Assembly: GCA_902766515.1 (NCBI GenBank)
Contig: CACXEB010000162.1
Coordinates: 1-12,191 of the forward strand
Source of the DNA: an uncultured Eubacteriales bacterium
GTDB taxonomy: Bacteria > Bacillota_A > Clostridia > Christensenellales > Aristaeellaceae
Direction of reading: 5' to 3'
Length of the DNA: 12,191 bases
This document shows, one piece after another, positions 7,265 to 12,191 of this stretch. How positions within the stretch are numbered: the first letter of the stretch is position 1; each line of letters opens with the position of its first letter. The translations under genes were made by a program, and so were the position numbers. The notes under the pieces are model-generated. The model had not been told where the DNA came from and did no database searches. It saw nothing but the letters and a program-made list of their open reading frames with translations.

Positions 7265-8115
7265 GCGCGCTTCTTGACGCGATGCTCCGCGAGGCTGACC
7301 ACGTTGTCCATCAGCATCGCTACGGTCATCAGGCCGACGCCGCCCGGAACGGGGGTGATGTACCCGGCGACCTCGGAGACGTTCTTGAAATCGACGTCGC
7401 CGACCAGCCGGCCGTCTACGCGGTTGATGCCGACGTCGACCACCGCCGCGCCGGGCTTGACCATGTCCGCCGTGATCAGGCGGGGCTTGCCGACGGCCGC
7501 CACGAGGATGTCGGCCTGCTTCGTCTGCTCCTTGAGGTCCGGCGTGTGCGAATGGCACAGGGTGACCGTGGCGTTTTCCTTCAGCAGCAGCATCGCGGCG
7601 GGCTTGCCGACGATGTTGCTGCGGCCGACGACCACCGCGTGCGCGCCGTCGATCCTGACGCCCGCCTGCCGGAGCATGAAGAGGATGCCCTTGGGCGTGC
7701 AGGGCAGCACCCCGTCCAGGGAGAGCATGAGCCGGCCCGCGTTCAGCGCGTGGAAGCCGTCCACGTCCTTTTCGGGGGCGATGCAGGACAGCGCGTGCTG
7801 CTCGTCAAGGTGCGGCGGCAGCGGCAGCTGCAGCAGGATGCCGTCGATCTGGTCGTCGCGGTTGAGCTCCGCGATCAGCTTTTCAAGCTCGGCCTGGGGC
7901 GTGTCACCGGGCAGGATGATCGTCCGGGAGTAAATGCCCACCCGGTCGCAGGCCTTGCCCTTGCTGCGCACATAGGTCTGGCTGGCCGGGTCCTCGCCGA
8001 CCAGGATGACCGCGAGGCCGGGGGTGACGCCCGCCTTTTTGAGGGTGAGTACCTTCTCCTGCACCTGGTCCAGCGCCAGGTCAGCGTATTGGTGACCGTC
8101 AAGAATCACTGCCAT
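7261..8115 (-). CDS. folD: Bifunctional methylenetetrahydrofolate dehydrogenase / cyclohydrolase
   Basis: This 284-residue enzyme interconverts 5,10-methylene-, methenyl- and 10-formyl-tetrahydrofolate using NADP+, supplying formyl groups for purine and initiator-tRNA synthesis. Catalytic-site residues Y48 and K52 lie in TYVRSKGKACDRVGI (47-61). GILLQLPLPPHL (92-103), the Rossmann loop VVVGRSNIVGKPAA (161-174) and the closing TPVPGGVGLMTVAMLMDN (254-271) are all intact, and the length is normal. The ATG lies within the last codons of the upstream TsaD-like gene (10-nt overlap). The SD is weak (GGAAGA), so translational coupling is likely. A 41-residue in-frame extension to 8238 is rejected because it is Arg-rich, overlaps the neighbour and precedes the family's usual MAxILDG start. 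Confidence 0.97.
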   Translation of the reverse strand: MAVILDGHQYADLALDQVQEKVLTLKKAGVTPGLAVILVGEDPASQTYVRSKGKACDRVGIYSRTIILPGDTPQAELEKLIAELNRDDQIDGILLQLPLPPHLDEQHALSCIAPEKDVDGFHALNAGRLMLSLDGVLPCTPKGILFMLRQAGVRIDGAHAVVVGRSNIVGKPAAMLLLKENATVTLCHSHTPDLKEQTKQADILVAAVGKPRLITADMVKPGAAVVDVGINRVDGRLVGDVDFKNVSEVAGYITPVPGGVGLMTVAMLMDNVVSLAEHRVKKRA

Positions 8116-9050
8116 GCGTTTTCTTCCATCCTTTCGTGACCGATCAGCGCCACGCCGACCGCGTTGTCGCCGGACAGCTCCGGCTTTCCGAAATACAGCT
8201 CCAGGGGGATCCGGCGCTTCTCCCGGCGGGTGAGGCACAGGGACCGCAGGCGCAGGGACGACATCACGCCGCCGAACAGCAGCGCCTGTCGGGCGCCGGT
8301 GGCCCGGGCCGCGTTTTCCAGCATCTTCATGATCGTGCGGCAGAGGACATCATAGGTCTCCGCCGCGACCTGCGCGGGCGTAAGGCTGCCGGCCAGGGCC
8401 CGGAGCTTCGTCTCCGCGCCGGACAGGTGGCAGTCCGTTCCCTGGACGGCGGCGGGCACCAGCCCATGGGCCGTTTCGCCCTCCGCCAGCCGCTCCATGG
8501 CGGGCCCTGCCGGAAATGGGAGGCCCAGCAGCACCCCGATCCGGTCGACCAGCTGGCCGGCGTGCAGGTCCAGGCAGCTGCCGACAGGGGACACCTTGCC
8601 GCCCTCGCAGCAGAGGACGTCCGTGGTTCCGCCGGACAGGTGCAGCGCCAGGTACGGCTCGTCCGGCCGCAGGCCGGCGCCGACCCGGGCGGCCCGCAGG
8701 TGACCCGCCTGGTGATTGGTCGTCAGGAACGGCACGCCGAGCGCCGCGGCGACCGACCGGCCGAAGCCCGCCCCGACCAGGAAGACCGGCATATAGCTTT
8801 CCTCCCCCGCACGCGGGGCCGTGGACGCGCAGACCGCCCGGATGGGGCCGGGTGCGTCCCGCAGCAGCTTTTCTACCAGTTCCGGCAGCTGCCGGACATG
8901 CAGGAATACCGCGTCGCTCTGCCGCAGCCCCCGGCCGCCCGGCGCCACCGGCAGCAGCCGCCGCTCGGAGCGCACCGGACCGTCCGCGCCCGCGAGCGCG
9001 GCGGAGGTCGTGTAGCAGCTCGTGTCCAGCCCGAGGGTCAGGTCAGGCAT
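8106..9050 (-). CDS. TsaD/Kae1-family paralogue (annotated elsewhere as O-sialoglycoprotein endopeptidase, M22)
   Basis: This 314-residue ASKHA-fold protein is related to TsaD, the enzyme that adds threonylcarbamoyl to tRNA A37, but it is shorter and divergent. It starts LTLGLDTSCYTTSAAL (4-19). It keeps the probable metal ligands H113 and H117 (HQAGH) and D295 in LSGDNAVGVALIG, the phosphate loop LSGGTTD (138-144), LGLPFPAGPAME (175-186) and GGVMSSLRLR (260-269). The canonical TsaD segment FSGLKTAV is replaced by LSGAETKLRAL (209-219). Such paralogues recur between nusB and folD/xseA in Clostridia. Whether it modifies tRNA, partners another Kae1 protein or does something else is unknown, and the peptidase label is historical. 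Its ATG overlaps the nusB stop by 8 nt. Confidence 0.87.
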   Translation of the reverse strand: MPDLTLGLDTSCYTTSAALAGADGPVRSERRLLPVAPGGRGLRQSDAVFLHVRQLPELVEKLLRDAPGPIRAVCASTAPRAGEESYMPVFLVGAGFGRSVAAALGVPFLTTNHQAGHLRAARVGAGLRPDEPYLALHLSGGTTDVLCCEGGKVSPVGSCLDLHAGQLVDRIGVLLGLPFPAGPAMERLAEGETAHGLVPAAVQGTDCHLSGAETKLRALAGSLTPAQVAAETYDVLCRTIMKMLENAARATGARQALLFGGVMSSLRLRSLCLTRREKRRIPLELYFGKPELSGDNAVGVALIGHERMEENAWQ

Positions 9051-9468
9051 TTTCCCGGTCTTTCATGTAGGCGCTCAGGATGCCGTTGACAAATGAGCCG
9101 CTCTTGTCGGTGGAATAGCGGCCGGCCATGTCCACCGCTTCCTTGATGATGACGGACGCCGGCACATCCTGCTCGTATTGGAGGGAGTAAAGCGCCAGCC
9201 GCAGGACGCACAGGTCGACCCGCGCGATGCGCTCCAGCGTCCAGCCGCGCAGGTAGCCGGCAATCACCTTGTCCAGCTCCTCCGCGTGTTCCCTGACGCC
9301 GTCGACCAGCCGGCGGATGAGCGCGCTGTCCTCCGCGAACGCTTCCGGACCGCCCGCCGTATCCTCGGTAAAACCGATCAGCTCGCCCAGGGTGCCTTCC
9401 CCGTCGCCGCCTTCCATCTGCTCATAGATGAGCTGCATCGCGGCGGCGCGTGCCTGTATTCTTGCCAT
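9043..9468 (-). CDS. nusB: Transcription antitermination factor NusB
   Basis: This 141-residue all-helical RNA-binding protein pairs with NusE (ribosomal protein S10) on boxA RNA and supports antitermination of rRNA transcription. The N-terminal arginine-rich helix ARIQARAAAMQLIYEQ (2-17) and the C-terminal signature are clear: RVDLCVLRLALYSL (83-96), PASVIIKEAVDMAGRYS (103-119) and GSFVNGILSAY (124-134). Length and motif order are normal for the family. AAGGAG stands 8 nt before the ATG. It is the first gene after a possible terminator hairpin and opens the conserved nusB-folD-xseA-xseB-ispA string. In Bacillus the gene just upstream is also an Asp23-family member (yqhY), and the same broad neighbourhood is kept here. 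Confidence 0.96.
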   Translation of the reverse strand: MARIQARAAAMQLIYEQMEGGDGEGTLGELIGFTEDTAGGPEAFAEDSALIRRLVDGVREHAEELDKVIAGYLRGWTLERIARVDLCVLRLALYSLQYEQDVPASVIIKEAVDMAGRYSTDKSGSFVNGILSAYMKDRENA

Positions 9469-9507
9469 TCAGCGACTCCTTTATAAACTTATCCTGATAA
9501 TGAAGCA

Positions 9508-9536
9508 GACCGCAGGCGCAGTATACGCCTGCGGTC
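9508..9536 (-). terminator. Perfect 11-bp hairpin between the Asp23 cluster and nusB
   Basis: Eleven bases (9508-9518) are exactly complementary to 9526-9536 around a 7-nt loop, giving a very GC-rich stem 16 nt after the stop of the DUF2273-like gene. On the minus strand the downstream sequence is TGCTTCATTATC, which is U-rich but not a clean U-run. It may be a moderate terminator or an attenuator rather than a full stop. The minus-strand loop contains TATACT. Confidence 0.5.
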
Positions 9537-9552
9537 ATCAAAAACAGTGGGA

Positions 9553-10131
9553 TTATTCCGCGGCCTGGTCAGGCGCCGGGGCATTTTCCTTGAGTTTGCT
9601 CTCCGCTTCTTCCACAGCGCCGGCGGCCGCTTCCTGAACGGTCTCAGCCGCTTCTTCCGCTGTTTCACTGACGGCTTCGGTCACTGCTTCGGCAGCGTCC
9701 TGGACGTCAGCGACAGCGTCCTCCGCCGCTTCGGTGGCTTCTTCAGCCAGGTCCGCCGCTTCTTCCTGCACGGCTTCCGCGGCGTCTTCGAATTCGTCAG
9801 CGGCTTCTTCGGCGGTCTCGCCGGCCTGCTGCACGGTTTCGCGGACCTTCTGCTCCAGGTCTTCGCGCTTGATGCCGGCGATCTCGCTGCCGGGGAAGTT
9901 GCGCTGGGGCGCGAAACGGCCCACGGTGCCCTGGACGAAGCGCTTCTTATCCTTTACGCCGCAGATGAACAGGAACAGGAGCAGAATGGCCACGAACAGG
10001 AGCGTCTTCCAGAAGCCCTGGTATATGAGCAGCAGCCATACGAGCACCGCCATCACGACGCCAAAGATCATGCATTCCAGTGTGCCGACCTGCAGAAATT
10101 TGCGGATCTTCTTTTCAGTGCTTTCCGCCAT
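9553..10131 (-). CDS. DUF2273-like small membrane protein with long Ala/Glu helical tail
   Basis: This is a 192-residue protein. Two adjacent membrane spans lie at roughly residues 18-36 and 40-58. The phrase YQGFWKTLLF (37-46) and a following glycine and basic turn (CGVKDKKRF, 57-65) resemble DUF2273, the small membrane protein found with AmaP and Asp23 in Bacillota. Known relatives are far shorter, near the length of the membrane part alone. Here residues 90-180 form an acidic, Ala-rich, probably helical region with hydrophobic residues at 3, 4, 7 and 11 spacings, suggesting an amphipathic helix or coiled coil. The start at 10131 is chosen over ATG 10137 because GGAGG is 8 nt from the former and only 2 nt from the latter. 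The DUF2273 assignment is moderately confident. Confidence 0.85.
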   Translation of the reverse strand: MAESTEKKIRKFLQVGTLECMIFGVVMAVLVWLLLIYQGFWKTLLFVAILLLFLFICGVKDKKRFVQGTVGRFAPQRNFPGSEIAGIKREDLEQKVRETVQQAGETAEEAADEFEDAAEAVQEEAADLAEEATEAAEDAVADVQDAAEAVTEAVSETAEEAAETVQEAAAGAVEEAESKLKENAPAPDQAAE

Positions 10132-10139
10132 TGTCATTG

Positions 10140-10146
10140 CCTCCTC
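10140..10146 (-). promoter_or_regulatory. Ribosome binding site that decides the DUF2273-like start
   Basis: GAGGAGG on the minus strand ends 2 nt before ATG 10137 but 8 nt before ATG 10131. The latter spacing is normal, so 10131 is taken as the start. Confidence 0.75.
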
Positions 10147-10222
10147 ATTTAGAATAGTGGATATCTCAGTCGCTGATCACCTCAGCGGTTGATGCCCGGG
10201 AATGAATGCTGATGCGGTCAGG

Positions 10223-11083
10223 TTACTCCTGGGTCCCGTCAAAGTGGGTAGTGTATTCCTCCGTGTCCTGCGCGGCTTCTTCCGCGGGCGCTTCACCGGC
10301 CGCATCGGCGGCGGGCGCTTCTTCCGGAACGGGCTCGGCGGCCTGGGGGGCAAACATCTGGGCGGGGGGATCGGCGGGGACGGCGGGCGCAGCGGGGGCG
10401 GGGGCTTCCTGCTCGGGCTCCTCAAAGACGCGCTCGTGCACGGCCTTTTCCTCAGGCTCCCGCTCTTCCGCGGCCTTGTCCACGTCATAGGGGGACTCGA
10501 CCTGGAGGGCTTCCTTGGTGTTGACGACCGCGACGCGCACATCGCGCACGCTGACGCCGGTGGAGACCGTTACATACTGCTTGATCTGCTTCTGCAGGGA
10601 TTCGACCGCCAGCGGGATGGAGATGTTGTTGGGCAGGGCCACCTTCAGGTCGACGGAGACGCCGTCGCGGTGGTTGCTGATCCTCAGGCCGGACACGTCG
10701 ATCTCATCGTGCATGTCGGTGCACTTGCGCACCAGGTTCTCCACGGCGCGGACCGCGATGCGGATCTCGCCGTTTTCCGTCTGCTGGACGATGAAGTCGC
10801 CCTTCTTGTAGCGCAGCTTGCTGGGAATCGTCATGAGGAAGATGGCACTCAGCACTTCGATCGCGCCGATGGCCAGCACGACGATGCGGCGGAGCGTCCA
10901 GTATCCCTCGCCGTTGAAGACGGCCTTCTCCGCCTTGACGACGTCGTTGATGACATCCGTCGAGGGGGCGGTCAGCTCCAAGGCGTTCAGTCGGATGCCC
11001 AGGTACAGGGTGGCTGCGCCAAACACCAGCAGCAGCAGCGCAATCACGATAATCAGCAGTTTGGTGCCAAAGCGTGCTCTCAT
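10223..11083 (-). CDS. amaP: Alkaline shock response membrane anchor protein AmaP, with extended acidic tail
   Basis: This is a 286-residue protein. An N-terminal span (8-30), an extracytoplasmic loop and a second span (65-86) are followed by an Asp23-like cytoplasmic domain (about 95-190) beginning KKGDFIVQQTENGEIRI (93-109). In Staphylococcus, AmaP ties Asp23 to the membrane. This architecture and the gene directly upstream make the same role likely here. Residues 195-286 are an added low-complexity region rich in Glu, Ala and Pro, ending in DGTQE, absent from typical AmaP of under 200 residues. AAGGAGG lies 8 nt before the ATG, and the gap from the Asp23 gene is 21 nt. The 85 nt downstream holds no clear terminator, only a 6-bp stem at 10171-10187, so the next gene is likely co-transcribed. 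Confidence 0.9.
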   Translation of the reverse strand: MRARFGTKLLIIVIALLLLVFGAATLYLGIRLNALELTAPSTDVINDVVKAEKAVFNGEGYWTLRRIVVLAIGAIEVLSAIFLMTIPSKLRYKKGDFIVQQTENGEIRIAVRAVENLVRKCTDMHDEIDVSGLRISNHRDGVSVDLKVALPNNISIPLAVESLQKQIKQYVTVSTGVSVRDVRVAVVNTKEALQVESPYDVDKAAEEREPEEKAVHERVFEEPEQEAPAPAAPAVPADPPAQMFAPQAAEPVPEEAPAADAAGEAPAEEAAQDTEEYTTHFDGTQE

Positions 11084-11104
11084 TCAGTTAGCCTCCTTCA
11101 GTGA

Positions 11105-12016
11105 TCAGGCCCGGCGCCGCGGCTTGCGCGAACGGTTGGTCTTCCGGGTGGGAGCCGGTTCATCGTCATATGGATCGTCGTCGGCCGCTTCTTCTTCGGC
11201 GGGCGCCGCGTCATCGGCGGCCGGGGCGGTTTCCGGCGGGGTTACGGTTTCTTCGGCCGCGGCTTCGGGGGCCGTTTCAGCCCGGGCGGGCATTTCCGGC
11301 GCGGGGGATTCGTCCGCGGCTGCTTCTTCAACAGCGGGGGCTTCTTCGGCTGCGGCCGGCTCGGCAGCAGGCGCCGCTTCTTCCGCGGGCGCTTCCGCAG
11401 TGGGGGCCTCAGGCGCTTCAACGGGCGTCTCGTCGGCCGGGACGTCCGCTTCGGGCGCCGCTTCCGCCGGCGCTTCGGCGGGCTCCGGCTTCTTCACGGG
11501 TGCTTCGGCCGGCGCTTCAGCGGGGGCTTTTGATCTGGCTGCCTTTTTCGCGGCATCCTTCCTGCGGCGGGCGGGCTTTGCCTCCTCCAGGGCCGGGGTG
11601 CTGATCGCCTCGATGGCGGCGTCCCGCTCCTGGTTTTCCTTTTCAAAGCTGACGCCCTGCACGTGTACGTCCACCTTGACGACATGCAGGCCCGTCATGG
11701 TCTCGACGGCCTTGCGGACGTTCTCCTGGACTTCCAGCGCGACCTTCTGGATCGGCTTGCCGTACTCCACGATGGTATAGAGATCCACCGAGCATTCCTC
11801 GCCGCCCAGCTCCACGCGGACGCCGCGCGTCACGTTCCGGTTGCGGCTGATGATGTCGCTGATCCCGCCGCTTGTGCACATGCCCGCGATGCCGTCCACT
11901 TCGCCCGCCGCGACGCCGGCGATGATGGCGATGACTTCGTTGGCGTATTTGATGGTTCCGCCGTTATGCAGGTCGATATCTGCGCTGATCGGCAGATTGT
12001 CATTCTTTGCAGCCAT
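11105..12016 (-). CDS. Asp23/Gls24 family envelope stress response protein with long charged tail
   Basis: This is a 303-residue protein. Residues 15-125 form the Asp23/Gls24 domain: GGTIKYANEVIAIIAG (19-34), GEVDGIAGM (38-46), GGEECSVDLYTIVEYGKPI (71-89) and MTGLHVVKVDVHVQGV (107-122). Family members coat the inner face of the membrane and respond to cell-envelope or alkaline stress. The rest is unusual: a Lys/Arg patch (146-163), about 125 residues almost wholly Ala, Pro and Glu (164-289), then a basic end (291-303, TRKTNRSRKPRRRA). Ordinary family members stop near residue 130-170. The start at 12016 is chosen for its GGAGG 10 nt upstream and because the frame above it (to 12055) runs into the promoter. 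It is the first gene of the transcript. Confidence 0.93.
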   Translation of the reverse strand: MAAKNDNLPISADIDLHNGGTIKYANEVIAIIAGVAAGEVDGIAGMCTSGGISDIISRNRNVTRGVRVELGGEECSVDLYTIVEYGKPIQKVALEVQENVRKAVETMTGLHVVKVDVHVQGVSFEKENQERDAAIEAISTPALEEAKPARRRKDAAKKAARSKAPAEAPAEAPVKKPEPAEAPAEAAPEADVPADETPVEAPEAPTAEAPAEEAAPAAEPAAAEEAPAVEEAAADESPAPEMPARAETAPEAAAEETVTPPETAPAADDAAPAEEEAADDDPYDDEPAPTRKTNRSRKPRRRA

Positions 12017-12045
12017 AGCAGACACACCTCCTTGATTTCCCCGAT

Positions 12046-12074
12046 AGTATAGCAAATTCTTTCGTGTTTGGCAA
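12046..12074 (-). promoter_or_regulatory. Sigma-A type promoter for the Asp23 cluster
   Basis: On the minus strand, TTGCCA (12069-12074) and TATACT (12046-12051) are separated by exactly 17 bp, a close match to the housekeeping consensus TTGACA-N17-TATAAT. The region is AT-rich against a GC-rich background. Transcription would begin near 12039, giving a leader of about 23 nt that carries the GGAGG of the Asp23 gene. There is no room for a riboswitch in this leader. Confidence 0.82.
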
Positions 12075-12090
12075 CTGGTGGAATGAATTT

Positions 12091-12191
12091 GTCCCTGTTC
12101 CAGGGACCGTATGGGGGACTGGCGTCCCCCCTGCGGGACCCCCCGCTCGGCGTTTCCTGTCGGGCCTATGGCCCTCCCGGGCGGAAACGCC
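12091..12191. repeat. Tandem palindromes in intergenic DNA, running off the right edge
   Basis: Four inverted repeats follow each other: GTCCCTG/CAGGGAC (12091-12107), GGGGGAC/GTCCCCC (12113-12130), GCGGG/CCCGC (12133-12146), and GGCGTTTCC/GGAAACGCC (12149-12157 with 12183-12191). The last encloses the smaller GGGCC/GGCCC (12162-12174). No open frame is apparent. None is followed by a clean T-run on either strand, so they do not look like simple terminators. A dispersed REP-like intergenic element is one reading. The last stem ends exactly at the window edge and may be longer. Confidence 0.6.

Noticed and set aside
7265..7558. A 98-residue N-terminal extension of XseA
   Set aside because: Lies wholly over the 3' part of folD. 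The family starts at the ATG that overlaps the folD stop.
5078..7933. A 951-codon open frame on the plus strand spanning ispA, xseB, xseA and folD
   Set aside because: It is antisense to four well-supported genes, is rich in Arg, Gly, Ala and His with no recognisable domain, and is explained by the scarcity of stop codons opposite GC-rich genes.
8116..8238. A 41-residue N-terminal extension of FolD
   Set aside because: Overlaps the TsaD-like gene in another frame, is Arg/Gly-rich, and precedes the conserved family start.
10171..10187. 6-bp stem between amaP and the DUF2273-like gene
   Set aside because: Too short and not followed by a U-run. Likely chance in GC-rich DNA.
12017..12055. A 13-residue upstream extension of the Asp23 protein
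   Set aside because: It would start within or before the -10 region of the predicted promoter and lacks a ribosome site.

Overview
The window is a compact block of genes, all on the minus strand, from a GC-rich member of the Bacillota, most likely Clostridia (possibly a Christensenellales-type gut or rumen lineage; the lineage is an inference from gene order and base composition only). Coding is almost continuous. Most junctions are 1-21 nt gaps or 4-26 nt overlaps, and most starts carry a clear GGAGG-type ribosome binding site. I see no tRNA, rRNA, CRISPR array, insertion sequence or phage gene.

Read in the direction of transcription (right to left), the window opens with about 100 nt of palindrome-rich intergenic DNA (12091-12191) and a near-consensus sigma-A promoter (12046-12074). 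This drives an alkaline-shock (Asp23/Gls24) envelope-stress cluster: an Asp23-family protein, its AmaP membrane anchor, and a DUF2273-like membrane protein. All three carry long Ala/Glu/Pro-rich low-complexity C-terminal tails, which roughly double the usual family lengths. An 11-bp perfect inverted repeat follows (9508-9536) and may terminate or attenuate this transcript.

The next block is the conserved Bacillota housekeeping string nusB - (TsaD/Kae1 paralogue) - folD - xseA - xseB - ispA. It covers rRNA antitermination, one-carbon folate metabolism, exonuclease VII and farnesyl diphosphate synthesis. The genes are joined by overlapping stop/start codons, so they are almost certainly co-transcribed and translationally coupled. 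The inserted TsaD-like gene is not the standard tRNA t6A enzyme in length or motifs, and its role is unknown.

After ispA, where many Bacillota have dxs, tlyA, argR and recN, this genome instead has two small membrane-protein genes (a divergent PAP2/DUF212 protein and a DUF6106-like protein). They are followed by a tRNA-maturation group: a cysteine desulfurase, ThiI (4-thiouridine and thiazole sulfur transfer) and an HD-domain CCA-adding enzyme. The left edge cuts through a class I glutamine-amidotransferase-like hydrolase (peptidase C26) that begins with GTG.

I found no wholly new system. The items most worth a second look are the tailed Asp23/AmaP/DUF2273 trio, the TsaD paralogue inside the exonuclease/folate operon, and the tandem palindromes upstream of the promoter.
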